The notes below the pieces were generated by a model that saw only the letters and a program-made list of their open reading frames with translations, did no database searches and was not told the DNA's origin. From assembly GCF_018860915.1 (NCBI RefSeq), contig NZ_JAHKQD010000047.1, forward strand, positions 1 to 64,000: a DNA stretch of 64,000 nt, written 5' to 3'. Of this stretch, positions 27,384 to 37,456 are shown in pieces. Both the position numbers and the translations under genes were made by a program. The stretch comes from Colwellia sp. C2M11 (GTDB lineage Bacteria; Pseudomonadota; Gammaproteobacteria; Enterobacterales; Alteromonadaceae). Every line of letters starts with the position of its first letter. The stretch's first letter is position 1.

Positions 27384-27919
27384 TGCGATTAGATACTCGG
27401 TTTAAATGGCTACCTACTCCTATCCGGAGCCTTTTGTTATTTGTTGTCTGGTTACTTTTAAATAATAGTGTATCAACAGGGCATATTGTTTTAGCTATTA
27501 TTCTTGCTATTGTTATTCCGCTTGCGACTAACCCATTTAGAACTAAACAGCCATTAGTATTAAAGCCTATGTTAGCGTTACGTCATTTAATGTTGGTGTT
27601 ATATGACATAGTTACGGCAAATCTTGAGGTTGCTATATTAATCTTAGGCCCAACAAAAAAATTGACGCCTGGCTTTGTTAAAGTGCCGTTAGATTTAACA
27701 CATAGCATGCCAATTACCATATTAGCGAGTACTGTGTCATTAACACCAGGAACAGTAAGCGCTGAAGTTTACCCTTGGCGAGAATGTTTCACGGAAGGAG
27801 AGAAGCCTGAACAACGATTTTTATTGATACATGTTTTAAATCTTACCGATGAAGAAGCTTTGATCAATACTATTAAACAACGCTATGAAGCGCCTCTTAA
27901 GGAGATATTTCAATGCTAG
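27383..27919 (+). CDS. mrpE: Na+/H+ antiporter subunit E
   Basis: This 178-residue protein has two or three N-terminal helices and a cytoplasmic C-terminal domain. The segment ANLEVAILIL and the stretch with SLTPGTVSAEV are typical of MrpE/MnhE. MrpE has no complex I counterpart and is thought to help assembly. It overlaps mrpF by seven bases. Confidence 0.93.
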   Translation: MRLDTRFKWLPTPIRSLLLFVVWLLLNNSVSTGHIVLAIILAIVIPLATNPFRTKQPLVLKPMLALRHLMLVLYDIVTANLEVAILILGPTKKLTPGFVKVPLDLTHSMPITILASTVSLTPGTVSAEVYPWRECFTEGEKPEQRFLLIHVLNLTDEEALINTIKQRYEAPLKEIFQC

Positions 27920-28182
27920 AAACTGTTATCTTGATTGTGTTTGCGATGATAGGTCTGTCGTTAATATTAAACTTATGGCGTTTGCTAATAGGTCCTTCCG
28001 TTCCTGATAGAATATTGGCACTTGATACCATGTATATCAATAGTATTGCATTGATTATTTTATACGGTATGAATATGGGGACAGGGTTGTATTTTGAAGC
28101 TGCATTGCTAATTGCTATGTTAGGTTTTGTAAGTACTGTCGCTGTATGTAAGTACTTATTACGTGGCGATATTATAGAGTAA
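27913..28182 (+). CDS. mrpF: Na+/H+ antiporter subunit F
   Basis: An 89-residue protein with three helices. The RLLIGPSVPDRILALDT segment between helices one and two is the MrpF signature. Start and stop positions fit the tightly packed operon, with ten bases to mrpG. Confidence 0.93.
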   Translation: MLETVILIVFAMIGLSLILNLWRLLIGPSVPDRILALDTMYINSIALIILYGMNMGTGLYFEAALLIAMLGFVSTVAVCKYLLRGDIIE

Positions 28183-28192
28183 GGTATAAATT

Positions 28193-28525
28193 ATGATTGA
28201 ATGGATTATTTCAATATTATTATTAATTGGTGGAACTTTTGTACTTATTGGTTCTATTGGTTTAGTGAAAATGCCTGATTTTTTTATGCGGCTTCATGGA
28301 CCAACGAAAGCAACTACCCTAGGTATGGCGTCACTATTAACTGCGGCAATGATTTTCTTTAGTACAACACAAGACGGGTTAAGCTTAAAGGAAATTTTAA
28401 TTTCTATCTTTCTTTTACTAACCGCGCCAATTAGTGCTTATATGATGATTAAATCAGCTATCCATCATAAGCTTGATAGTATCGAGCGTACTAAAGGTAA
28501 GGATAAGATTGAAGATGATGTTTAA
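28193..28525 (+). CDS. mrpG: Na+/H+ antiporter subunit G
   Basis: A 110-residue protein with three helices. GLVKMPDFFMRLHGPTKATTLG is the family motif. It is the last gene of the operon and is followed by a terminator hairpin at 28570-28597. Confidence 0.93.
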   Translation: MIEWIISILLLIGGTFVLIGSIGLVKMPDFFMRLHGPTKATTLGMASLLTAAMIFFSTTQDGLSLKEILISIFLLLTAPISAYMMIKSAIHHKLDSIERTKGKDKIEDDV

Positions 28526-28569
28526 ATAAATCATGAAAGGTTAAACTTTTATTAAACGTTATCATAGTT

Positions 28570-28597
28570 AAAATGACGCTGTCACAAGCGTCATTTT
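28570..28597 (+). terminator. intrinsic terminator of the Mrp operon
   Basis: An 11-base-pair perfect stem (28570-28580 with 28587-28597, arm AAAATGACGCT) ends in a short U run, 45 bases after mrpG. Confidence 0.82.
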
Positions 28598-28651
28598 TCG
28601 TTACAATAGCGCTATTATTTTCCCACTATTGTACTTTTACTCATAAATGTT

Positions 28652-29194
28652 ATGCCATACCATTATCAAGATTTAATTGCGCTTTTTGATAAAACGTTTA
28701 GTCAATCTTATAACACACGATTAATTAAGGGAGATGATGAACCAATCTATTTACCCAAAAATAATCAATGTAGCTATAATCAAGTCGTTTTTGCTCATGG
28801 TTACTATGAAAGTGCTTTTCATGAAATAGCGCATTGGTGTCATGCCGGCGCCAAAAGGCGTTTGCTTGAAGATTATGGATATTGGTATGTTCCGGATGGG
28901 CGAGATGAGCAGCAACAAGCTCAATTTGAGCAAGTTGAAATTATCCCACAAGCTATTGAGTGGGCTTTTAATGTCGCCGTTAAAAAAGATTTCCATGTTT
29001 CTTCTGATAACTTAAATGGATTTCAAGCTGATACTGATGGTTTTAAAAAGAAAGTATTTCAGCAGGTTAAAGTGTTTTTACAACAAGGTTTTCCTGCAAG
29101 AGCAAATCAGTTTATTGAAGTTTTGGCTAATTTTTATAATACGCCTTTACCTTTAAAAATTGATGATTTTATTAAAAACAAAGAAGATAAATAA
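28652..29194 (+). CDS. epmC: elongation factor P hydroxylase
   Basis: EpmC (YfcM) hydroxylates the lysine of EF-P that EpmA and EpmB have already modified. The 180-residue protein follows E. coli YfcM closely (NTRLIKGDDEPIYLP, HEIAHWCHAG, YGYWYVPDGRD), with the presumed metal-binding HExxH present. The epmA and epmB genes are not in the window. Its stop overlaps the next start in TAATG, coupling it to the ATP-NAD kinase-like gene. Confidence 0.93.
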   Translation: MPYHYQDLIALFDKTFSQSYNTRLIKGDDEPIYLPKNNQCSYNQVVFAHGYYESAFHEIAHWCHAGAKRRLLEDYGYWYVPDGRDEQQQAQFEQVEIIPQAIEWAFNVAVKKDFHVSSDNLNGFQADTDGFKKKVFQQVKVFLQQGFPARANQFIEVLANFYNTPLPLKIDDFIKNKEDK

Positions 29195-30381
29195 TGTTCA
29201 AATTAGGCTTAGTCATTAATCCTATCGCAGGTATTGGTGGAAGTGTTGCGTTAAAAGGGAGTGATGATATGGTTAATCACGCCTTAGCGCTTGGCGCTGA
29301 ATTTAAAGCAAATGAGCGAACACAAACAGCACTGAATATTTTATTACCATATCAAGATGAAATAATCATATATACAGCAAATAATCAAATGGGTGAACAA
29401 ACGGCTAAATCACTAGGTTTTAATGTAGAGCTGGTTTATCAAACATCTACAGATAAAACCCAAGCCATTGACACAGAAAAAACGATATCGGCTTTACTCA
29501 CTAAACAAGTTGATATTATTTTATTTGCTGGTGGTGATGGGACAGCGCGTAATATCGCGAAAGTAGTTGCCTTAAATGCTCAGAAAAAAGATTCATCACA
29601 AATACCAGTGTTAGGAATACCAGCAGGATGTAAAATTCATTCTGGTGTTTATGCTATTACACCCAAGGCTGCTGGGCGAGTAGTAGAGTTAATGGTCACT
29701 AAGCAGTTAGTAACATTAACTGAAGGTGATGTGATGGATATTGATGAATCATTATTTCGCCAAGGAATTGTTAAAGCTAAACGTTTTGGTGAAATGCAGA
29801 TTCCAAGTGAGCTTAGATATGTTCAGACGGTTAAATCTGGTGGTAAAGAGTTAGATGAATTAGTACTGCAAGATATTAGTGAAGATGTTATTTCACATAT
29901 GAGTGATAATGAAGAAGCTTTATTTATTATTGGCTCGGGTTCAACAATTGACTTTTTAATGGGAGAGCTTGGTTTAGATAATACTTTACTCGGTGTTGAT
30001 TTAGTAAAAAATCAAATGCTCGTTGCTAATGATGTAACTGAAAAGCAACTATGGCAACATCTTATAGCAACAAAAGAGTCAGCAGCGACTGAGCAGCAAA
30101 ATATAACCTTAGTTATTACTTTAATTGGTGGGCAAGGCCATATTTTTGGTCGCGGTAATCAGCAATTAAGTCCACGTATCATTCGTCTTATTCTTGAGCA
30201 ACGTGGTGGCAAGGACAATATTATGATTATTGCTACGAAAAAAAAATTAGCGGCTTTAAATAATACGCCTCTAATTAGCGATACTGGTGATAATGAACTA
30301 GATCAGCTATTGTCTGGCTTTATGCCAATTACTACGGGATATAAAGATCAGGTACTTTATCCTGTATCAAGTCCTGTATAA
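29194..30381 (+). CDS. ATP-NAD kinase family protein (COG3199)
   Basis: This 395-residue cytoplasmic protein has the GGDGT nucleotide-kinase motif at residues 113-117 and an N-terminal GLVINPIAGIGG typical of COG3199, a branch distinct from NadK. Several members are annotated as polyphosphate/ATP-dependent NAD kinases, but function is poorly established. A true nadK is present at 11851-12732, so this is a second, divergent NAD-kinase-like gene. It is translationally coupled to epmC and lies 43 bases before recR. Confidence 0.85.
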   Translation: MFKLGLVINPIAGIGGSVALKGSDDMVNHALALGAEFKANERTQTALNILLPYQDEIIIYTANNQMGEQTAKSLGFNVELVYQTSTDKTQAIDTEKTISALLTKQVDIILFAGGDGTARNIAKVVALNAQKKDSSQIPVLGIPAGCKIHSGVYAITPKAAGRVVELMVTKQLVTLTEGDVMDIDESLFRQGIVKAKRFGEMQIPSELRYVQTVKSGGKELDELVLQDISEDVISHMSDNEEALFIIGSGSTIDFLMGELGLDNTLLGVDLVKNQMLVANDVTEKQLWQHLIATKESAATEQQNITLVITLIGGQGHIFGRGNQQLSPRIIRLILEQRGGKDNIMIIATKKKLAALNNTPLISDTGDNELDQLLSGFMPITTGYKDQVLYPVSSPV

Positions 30382-30423
30382 TCATTTTTAATTTACTCTT
30401 ATTGACAACCTTAAGTATGTTTT

Positions 30424-31029
30424 ATGAAATTTAGTCCTTTAGTACAAGAACTTATCGATGCCTTGAAATGTTTACCTGGTGTGGGCGCTAAGTCAGCTCA
30501 ACGTATGGCTTTTCAGTTGCTGGAGCGAAATCGTCATGGAGGGAGTAAATTGGCAAACACTTTAGCCAAAGCAATGGTCGATATTGGTCATTGCCAATCT
30601 TGCCGGAATTTTACTGAGCAAGATTTATGTGAAATTTGCCAGAGTCCGAAGCGAAAAGTAGCCACAAGTTTGTGTGTTGTTGAAAGCCCTGGTGATGTTA
30701 TTGCTATAGAGCAAACAGGTGAATTTACTGGAAAATACTTTGTGTTAATGGGACACTTATCCCCGATTGATGGTATAGGGCCTGATGATCTAGGTTTAGA
30801 TATTTTAGCAAACCAATTTGCGTCTGGGCAATTTGAAGAGGTTATTTTAGCTACTAACCCAACTGTTGAAGGGGAAGCTACAGCACATTTTATTGCTGAG
30901 TTAGCACAAAAATATCAAGTGAATATTTCTCGAATTGCTCATGGTGTACCTGTCGGTGGTGAGCTTGAATATGTCGATGGTAATACGTTATCTCATGCAC
31001 TATCTGGTCGTAAAATCTATAATTTTTAA
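30424..31029 (+). CDS. recR: recombination protein RecR
   Basis: RecR works with RecO (and RecF) to load RecA at gaps. The 201-residue protein has the helix-hairpin-helix ([16 protein letters not shown]), a four-Cys zinc site (CQSC...CEIC) and a Toprim domain ([12 protein letters not shown]...). In many gammaproteobacteria it follows dnaX and ybaB; here epmC and the COG3199 gene are upstream instead, while htpG-adk downstream keeps the usual order. Confidence 0.97.
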   Translation: MKFSPLVQELIDALKCLPGVGAKSAQRMAFQLLERNRHGGSKLANTLAKAMVDIGHCQSCRNFTEQDLCEICQSPKRKVATSLCVVESPGDVIAIEQTGEFTGKYFVLMGHLSPIDGIGPDDLGLDILANQFASGQFEEVILATNPTVEGEATAHFIAELAQKYQVNISRIAHGVPVGGELEYVDGNTLSHALSGRKIYNF

Positions 31030-31488
31030 TTACTCGTATGCTAGTGCTTTATATTTTCAATATACATGATTGAGTTAGCCTTTTTCTCATTATGGATGAA
31101 TCCACAAGAGTAATCAGATAAAGTATATTATGTATGTTATCTTGATGTGATTCTCCGTTGTTCAATTGGCTAACTTAAGAGCAAGATAGAAAATAATTAA
31201 CTAGTTTGGTATCGACATTGTTCATAAATATTACATTGTTATTATTTTTTTAGTATTTTTAATAAAAGTCAATTGATAATTTAAATTATTGTTTTTTAAT
31301 TATTTATAATAATTAACACTTAAATTTATACTTTTTTCCCTTGAATTATTTTCCTCAACCCCCACATCTTTTCTAACGTTAATTTTAACGATTTTTGATA
31401 GTTTAGATAGAAAATGCTGCTGTTAATGTCAGCGCATTTTAAGTCACTTAATTATTTCCCTAATTGAAATATAAGCAGAGTAAAGATA
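31030..31488. other. recR-htpG intergenic region
   Basis: No gene is seen. The right third holds the heat-shock promoter at 31340-31367. No clear recR terminator was found, so partial read-through is possible. Confidence 0.5.
31340..31367 (+). promoter_or_regulatory. sigma-32 (RpoH) promoter for htpG
   Basis: CTTGAA, 14 bases, CCCCACAT lies about 120 bases before the htpG ATG. It has the same form and spacing as the grpE promoter in this window. Confidence 0.82.
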
Positions 31489-33450
31489 ATGACAACAGAA
31501 AATACAACACAAAAACATGAATTTGCATCAGACAATGCAAAAATACTTCAACTGATGATCCACAGCCTATATTCTAATAAAGAAATTTTCTTACGTGAAT
31601 TAGTTTCGAATGCTGCAGATGCTTCAGATAAGCTGCGCTTTAAAGCGTTATCAAATGCAGACCTATTTGAAAATGATGGTGATTTAAGAGTTCGAGTAAG
31701 CTGTGATAAAGAAAACAACACAGTAACTATTTCTGATAACGGTATTGGAATGAACCTGGACGAGGTTATTGAGCATTTAGGCACTATTGCAAAATCTGGT
31801 ACTGCAGATTTCTTCTCTCAACTTTCTGGTGACCAAGCGTCAGATTCTCAATTAATAGGTCAATTTGGTGTTGGTTTTTATTCAGCATTTATCGTTGCTG
31901 ATAAAGTAACTGTTCGTACTCGTCGTGCGGGCGATGATGCCTCAGAAGGTGTTGAATGGGTGAGTGCTGGTGAAGGTGATTTCACTACAACTAAAATTGA
32001 AAAGTCTAATCGTGGTACAGACATTATTCTTCATTTAAAAGAAGATGAAAGTGAATTTGCTGATGATTGGCGTTTAAAATCTATTGTAACTAAGTATTCT
32101 GATCATATTTCAGTGTCTGTTGAGATGCTAACACCTGAAGTGCCGGCTGTTGAAGCGGTAGCTGAAGAGAAAGATGATGATGGTAATGTGACAACTCCAG
32201 GCATTGAAGCGCGTGATGCGATACCAGCTAAATGGGAAGCTATTAATAAGGCTACAGCCCTATGGACACGAGAAAAATCTGACATATCAGACGATGAATA
32301 TAAAGAATTTTATAAGCATGTATCACATGACTTTGCTGATCCACTGTTATGGGAACATAATAGAGTAGAAGGTAAAACTGAATACACCTCATTATTATAC
32401 GTACCAACTAAAGCCCCATTTGATATGTATAACCGTGAAAAACAACATGGTTTGAAGTTATATGTGCAACGTGTATTTATTATGGATGACGCTGAACAGT
32501 TTATGCCAACCTACTTACGTTTTGTGAAAGGTTTACTCGATTCAAATGATTTACCATTGAATGTTTCTCGTGAAATTTTACAAGATAATAAAATTACACA
32601 GGCGATTCGTAAGGGTTGTACTAAACGTGTATTAAAAATGCTTGAAAAGCTAGGTAAAAAAGATGCTGAGCAATATCAGGGTTTTTGGGATGAGTTTGGA
32701 CAAGTATTAAAAGAAGGTCCAGCTGAAGACATGGCGAATAAAGAGCAAATTGCTGGTTTATTACGTTTTGCTTCAACACATGAAGACAGCGCAACTCAGA
32801 ATGTTTCTTTAGCTTCTTACATTGAACGTATGAAAGAAGGTCAAGATAAAATTTATTATGTTGTTGCTGATAGCTTTGAAGCGGCTAAAAATAGCCCTCA
32901 TTTAGAAGTTTTCCGTAAAAAAGGCATTGAAGTATTGTTAATGTCTGATCGGATTGATGAATGGCTAGTAAGTCACCTAAATGAGTTTGACGGTAAACAG
33001 CTACAATCCGTTACGCGTGGTGGTTTAGATTTAGGTGACATGGATGATGCTGAAACTAAAGAAGCGCAAGAAAAGCTTGAAAAAGAGTTTGATGGCGTTG
33101 TAGCTCGTATAAAAGAAGCGCTTAAAGGTAAAGTTAAAGAAGTTAAATTATCTCAGCGTTTAACTGATTCACCAGCTTGTATTGTTGCAGATGAAAATGA
33201 TATGAGTAGCCAAATGGCAAAACTAATGGCTTCTGTTGGACAAGAAGTACCTGAATCATTACCTATTTTTGAAATCAATGGTGAACATGATTTAGTAAAA
33301 TATGTTGCTGATGAGCAAGATGATGAGAAGTTTACTCAATGGGTTGATGTTTTATTTGAGCAAGCGATGTTAGCAGAGCGTGGTAGCTTAAAAGACCCTG
33401 CAAGCTTTGTTGGCCGCTTAAATAAGCTAATGTTGAGCTTAACTAAGTAA
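31489..33450 (+). CDS. htpG: chaperone HtpG (Hsp90)
   Basis: This is the cytoplasmic Hsp90 homologue. The N-terminal ATPase motifs are all present: [25 protein letters not shown] and [11 protein letters not shown]. Middle and C-terminal dimerisation domains follow. It has 653 residues, about 30 more than E. coli HtpG. The extra length is an acidic insertion near residues 210-245 ([16 protein letters not shown] and on) in the segment between the N and middle domains. GCAGAG lies at a fair distance before the ATG. Confidence 0.98.
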   Translation: MTTENTTQKHEFASDNAKILQLMIHSLYSNKEIFLRELVSNAADASDKLRFKALSNADLFENDGDLRVRVSCDKENNTVTISDNGIGMNLDEVIEHLGTIAKSGTADFFSQLSGDQASDSQLIGQFGVGFYSAFIVADKVTVRTRRAGDDASEGVEWVSAGEGDFTTTKIEKSNRGTDIILHLKEDESEFADDWRLKSIVTKYSDHISVSVEMLTPEVPAVEAVAEEKDDDGNVTTPGIEARDAIPAKWEAINKATALWTREKSDISDDEYKEFYKHVSHDFADPLLWEHNRVEGKTEYTSLLYVPTKAPFDMYNREKQHGLKLYVQRVFIMDDAEQFMPTYLRFVKGLLDSNDLPLNVSREILQDNKITQAIRKGCTKRVLKMLEKLGKKDAEQYQGFWDEFGQVLKEGPAEDMANKEQIAGLLRFASTHEDSATQNVSLASYIERMKEGQDKIYYVVADSFEAAKNSPHLEVFRKKGIEVLLMSDRIDEWLVSHLNEFDGKQLQSVTRGGLDLGDMDDAETKEAQEKLEKEFDGVVARIKEALKGKVKEVKLSQRLTDSPACIVADENDMSSQMAKLMASVGQEVPESLPIFEINGEHDLVKYVADEQDDEKFTQWVDVLFEQAMLAERGSLKDPASFVGRLNKLMLSLTK

Positions 33451-33459
33451 TATTATTTT

Positions 33460-33487
33460 CCTAAGTCACGCTGTTAAGTGGCTTAGG
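33460..33487 (+). terminator. hairpin after htpG
   Basis: A 10-base-pair stem with one G-U pair (33460-33469 with 33478-33487, CCTAAGTCAC arm) starts 9 bases after the htpG stop. It lacks a U run and may protect the 3' end; the true terminator is probably the next hairpin. Confidence 0.45.
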
Positions 33488-33520
33488 GAAGTAGCTACAA
33501 AAACAGTATACTTTAGTCTG

Positions 33521-33559
33521 AAAAAGGAGCAATTCACTATGAATGAATGCTCCTTTTTT
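33521..33559 (+). terminator. intrinsic terminator of htpG
   Basis: An 11- to 12-base-pair stem (33521-33531 with 33548-33559, arm AAAAAGGAGCA) is followed by a U run. It separates htpG from adk. Confidence 0.85.
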
Positions 33560-33720
33560 GTATGCTAGGGTTGTTTGCTTAAAGGCTTGCTTGTATAGTG
33601 TTTGCCGCAATAAATAGAATAGCTGAGAATTATTACATTAGTATGATCAAATAGCGTTAATTTGGCCATAAAATCGTTTTAATGTAATTATTTTTACTTG
33701 TTTTAAACATTATCACTTAA

Positions 33721-34377
<657 letters not shown>

Positions 34378-34410
34378 TTATAATAGAGTTAAGCATTACC
34401 AATATAAATA

Positions 34411-34434
34411 AAAACTCGCTTCGGCGAGTTTTTT
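34411..34434 (+). terminator. intrinsic terminator of adk
   Basis: A 9-base-pair stem with a UUCG tetraloop (34411-34419 with 34424-34432, arm AAAACTCGC) is followed by a U run: a textbook terminator. Confidence 0.92.
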
Positions 34435-34485
34435 GCTTTATAAAAGAAAACTTATTAACAATATAATAATAACAAAGGTTATCAA

Positions 34486-34881
34486 ATGGATATAAATATC
34501 ACCATCACTGCATTTTATGCAAGCTTACTTGCGCTTCTTTTTATCGGACTATCGTTTAATATTATACGATTGCGTTTTCAGCTAAAAATAGGGCTGGGTG
34601 ATGGTGGGAATCCATCATTAATTAAAGCAATTAGAATTCACGGTAATTTTTCTGAATATATGCCGTTAGCGTTAATTTTATTAGCTGGGCTTGAGCTAAA
34701 CGGTGCAGATAGTTTATGGGTACATATTTTTGGCAGCATCTTATTTCTTGGCAGAGTCTCACATGCTATTGGTTTAAGTTTGTCTATAGGTACTTCAAAG
34801 CCGCGTGCATTTGGTGTTATTAGTATGTTTTTGGTCTTGCTAATGTTAGCAATCGCCAATATTTATGTCTTTGTTAGTTGA
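34486..34881 (+). CDS. MAPEG family inner-membrane protein
   Basis: A 131-residue protein with four hydrophobic helices. The segment IRIHGNFSEYMPLALILLAGLE is the family hallmark (compare E. coli YecN). Eukaryotic members of the MAPEG family use glutathione; the role of the bacterial YecN-like branch is unclear. It stands alone after the adk terminator and converges with elaA. Confidence 0.88.
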   Translation: MDINITITAFYASLLALLFIGLSFNIIRLRFQLKIGLGDGGNPSLIKAIRIHGNFSEYMPLALILLAGLELNGADSLWVHIFGSILFLGRVSHAIGLSLSIGTSKPRAFGVISMFLVLLMLAIANIYVFVS

Positions 34882-34895
34882 TTCTAAAGCAATGG

Positions 34896-35387
34896 TTAGC
34901 TATCACTATTTTTAACCATTGCTACGTGAGGGATATTATCTTCAAGGTACATTGGAGATACTTGTTTAAACCCATGCTGTTGGTAATAGCCGATTAAATG
35001 TTCCTGAGCTGAAATTTTAATATTTTGTTTCGGAAAGTGTTGTTCGCATAGGTTGAGGGCTTTTTTGAGTAGCTCATGCCCCAAACCTTTTCCTCTGGCT
35101 TGTTTAGCGGTAGCAACTCGACCAATGCTAATATAGTTTTTATAGCTTTGATCTTTCGCTAATATACGAAGATAGGTAACAAGGGTGTTATCTTGATATC
35201 CTAAAAGATGCAGTGTGTCTTGGTGCCTGTCTAATTGCCCTTTGTCACTATCTAAATCGGGGTAATAACAAGTTTGTTCTACAACAAATATATCAATGCG
35301 CAGTTTTAATAGCTCGTATAGTTGTTCAAGCGACAATTGGCTAAAGTGTTTAACTTGCCAAGTGGTTTGTATCTTATTTGTGTTCAT
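34896..35387 (-). CDS. elaA: GNAT-family acetyltransferase, ElaA-like
   Basis: This 163-residue protein aligns with E. coli ElaA: LYELLKLRIDIFVVEQTCYYPDLD near the start, IGRVATAKQARGKGLGHELL as the acetyl-CoA-binding A motif, and QEHLIGYYQQHGF...EDNIPHVAM at the end. The substrate is unknown. It converges with the MAPEG gene; the two stops are about 15 bases apart. Confidence 0.88.
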   Translation of the reverse strand: MNTNKIQTTWQVKHFSQLSLEQLYELLKLRIDIFVVEQTCYYPDLDSDKGQLDRHQDTLHLLGYQDNTLVTYLRILAKDQSYKNYISIGRVATAKQARGKGLGHELLKKALNLCEQHFPKQNIKISAQEHLIGYYQQHGFKQVSPMYLEDNIPHVAMVKNSDS

Positions 35388-36025
35388 TTTAGTTTGAAAA
35401 TGGCGAGGAATGTAAACATAATATGAAACCCGCTTTACATAGTCACGAATTTCTTGAATTTACTTTCGGGTTTTCGTACGCATAAGTAACCCATTTTAAT
35501 GAATTAAGGTGTGGCACTAATAAAGAATAGCTATCGATAAAAACAAATCGCAGAATTATTAGCTCATTTACTACTAATACACATTAAACCTTATTTGAAG
35601 TTCAAATAAGGTTACAATTAGAAACATTTATTTTATAAATGATTAATTCAACTATTTTAACGCTTATCATCATTCTTATTTGAATCGTATTGTTGCACTA
35701 TTAATAAACAATACGTCTTGAAAAATAAATTTTTATTAACTTTATCAGTTGGTTATCTTTTTATTTCAATAGGTGTATTTTGAAATAAATGAGTCTGAAG
35801 GCTAATTTCCATTTCTATAAAAACGATTACTCAACCCGTCTTTATATCCTAGCGGGCATTGCATAACAATATTTTAATTGTTGTTTTATGTTACCTTCAC
35901 ATTACTTTAATAATAGTGTGTTAAGTGCTTGATATAGGGGAGGTGTTCCTCTAAAATTGCGCCATGTTAGAGCCTCTGCTCTATACGTTTTTTCTATTAG
36001 ACAAGTCAACGGGTTTTGGTTATTT
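35388..36025. other. 638-base region between elaA and kpsS
   Basis: No gene is seen on either strand. It holds a perfect 13-base palindrome at 35587-35613. Near 35920-35955 the order GTTAAG then GGGGAGGTG loosely recalls the JUMPstart element found before polysaccharide operons, but it is too divergent to call. The long length suggests an untranslated leader or complex control for the capsule genes. Confidence 0.5.
35587..35613. repeat. perfect 13-base palindrome
   Basis: AACCTTATTTGAA, one central G, then TTCAAATAAGGTT. With a one-base centre and no U run it suits a dimeric protein-binding site or cruciform better than a terminator. No regulator could be assigned. Confidence 0.85.
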
Positions 36026-37228
36026 ATGAGAAATGTGCTACTTCTTCAAGGTCCTGTTGGGCCATTTTTCAAAATGTTATCTAAATACTTACAGTCGAAA
36101 GAAAACGTAAGTGTTCAACAAATCACCTTTAATGGTGGTGATCATTACTTTAGTGATAAGCAGCATTCAACAGCTTATCGTGGTCATTCTAATGATTGGA
36201 CCAATTATTTATCAACTTACGTTAAGAATAATAATATTACCGATATTATTGTTTTTGGTGATTGTCGGTATTATCACCGAGAAGCAAAAAAAGTTGCGGA
36301 TAAATTATCCATATCATTTTGGGCTTTTGAAGAAGGTTACCTGCGCCCCTCATTTATTACCTTAGAAAAAAATGGTGTTAATGGTAATTCACTTTTCGAT
36401 TTTGAACGGTACCAGTCTGAAACTAATATACCAGAAAGTACAATTGAGACTAACCAAGACAATATGTTGGTATTGAAGCGCTCCTTTCTTCATATGGGCT
36501 ATCATGCCAGCATGTATTACTTTTTTAAGTTGTTTTATTTTAACCGTTATAAAGGGTATATACATCACCGACCTTGGCATTTATTTGAAGAAACGTATAA
36601 CTGGGTAAAGTCTGGTATACGAAAAATAAAATATAATTCTCAAGAATCTATTTTTCAAAAATTACTTGAAGGTGAATTATCGGGAAAATATTTCTTAGCT
36701 CCTTTGCAAGTGAGTGTAGATAGTCAGATTTTGTATCATTCACCTTATCGTTCAGTTGAGGAATTTATTGGCGATGTTATTAAGTCATTTGCACAAAATG
36801 CTGATAAAAAAGATTTTTTAGTATTTAAACATCATCCGATGGATCGTGGTTTCAATCATTATGCAGGCTACATAAAAAAACTTTGTTATGCTTACGATGT
36901 AAATAGTCGGGTCTTATATGTACATGATTTAAACCTACCGTCATTATTAAAACATGCAAAAGGCACTATAACTATTAACAGCACTGTAGGTATATCGTCG
37001 TTACATCATAATATACCAACTAAAACTCTTGGGCGTGCTGTTTACAATATTGATGGCATAACAAGTCAGAAAAGTTTAAATGATTTTTGGTTATCATGCT
37101 GTAAACCTTGCCAAGTTAAATTTAATAAATTTAAAGAATCACTATTAGTCACTAACCAAATACCGGGAAGTTTCTATCAGAAACCTGAGCTGACATTAAA
37201 AGCGGTTACAGATAAAATTTTAGTGTAA
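36026..37228 (+). CDS. kpsS: KpsS-like capsule polysaccharide Kdo transferase
   Basis: KpsS-type enzymes add Kdo to lyso-phosphatidylglycerol to build the lipid-linked poly-Kdo anchor of group 2 capsules at the cytoplasmic face. Family features are the N-terminal NVLLLQGPVGPFF, FGDCRYYHREA, FWAFEEGYLRPSFIT, the central KHHPMDRG and the NSTVG...LHHNIPTKTLGRAVY segment. The ATG at 36026 is chosen because the aligned protein begins there; an upstream in-frame TTG at 35957 has no support. It has 400 residues. The next two genes make the Kdo donor, which supports the call. The partner KpsC and export genes are absent from the window. Confidence 0.88.
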   Translation: MRNVLLLQGPVGPFFKMLSKYLQSKENVSVQQITFNGGDHYFSDKQHSTAYRGHSNDWTNYLSTYVKNNNITDIIVFGDCRYYHREAKKVADKLSISFWAFEEGYLRPSFITLEKNGVNGNSLFDFERYQSETNIPESTIETNQDNMLVLKRSFLHMGYHASMYYFFKLFYFNRYKGYIHHRPWHLFEETYNWVKSGIRKIKYNSQESIFQKLLEGELSGKYFLAPLQVSVDSQILYHSPYRSVEEFIGDVIKSFAQNADKKDFLVFKHHPMDRGFNHYAGYIKKLCYAYDVNSRVLYVHDLNLPSLLKHAKGTITINSTVGISSLHHNIPTKTLGRAVYNIDGITSQKSLNDFWLSCCKPCQVKFNKFKESLLVTNQIPGSFYQKPELTLKAVTDKILV

Positions 37229-37317
37229 ATAATATTGACTAACTTAGTATTAAAGTTAGTGCTTACTTAACAGCTATTAATTATTCTATTAGTAAAGATT
37301 TTAAAGTACTTCGACTA

Positions 37318-37343
37318 AAAAGGCCGTTTTTAAACGGTCTTTT
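37318..37343 (+). terminator. intrinsic terminator after kpsS
   Basis: A 12-base-pair stem with one G-U pair (37318-37329 with 37332-37343, AAAAGGCCGTTT arm) ends in U residues, about 90 bases after kpsS. It suggests that kpsF has its own promoter or is reached by partial read-through. Confidence 0.65.
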
Positions 37344-37456
37344 AGGTATTATAATCAGTAATCAATCGTCTTAAAATGTTAGTAATTTAGCTAACAGTTA
37401 AATAAAAGAAATTGGGCTTTCTGTCCTTAAATTCCAATATTCTAGAGAAAATAGTA

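Noticed and set aside
35920-35955. JUMPstart/ops element upstream of kpsS
   Set aside because: Only GTTAAG and GGGGAGGTG fragments are reminiscent; the GGCGGTAG core is not present.
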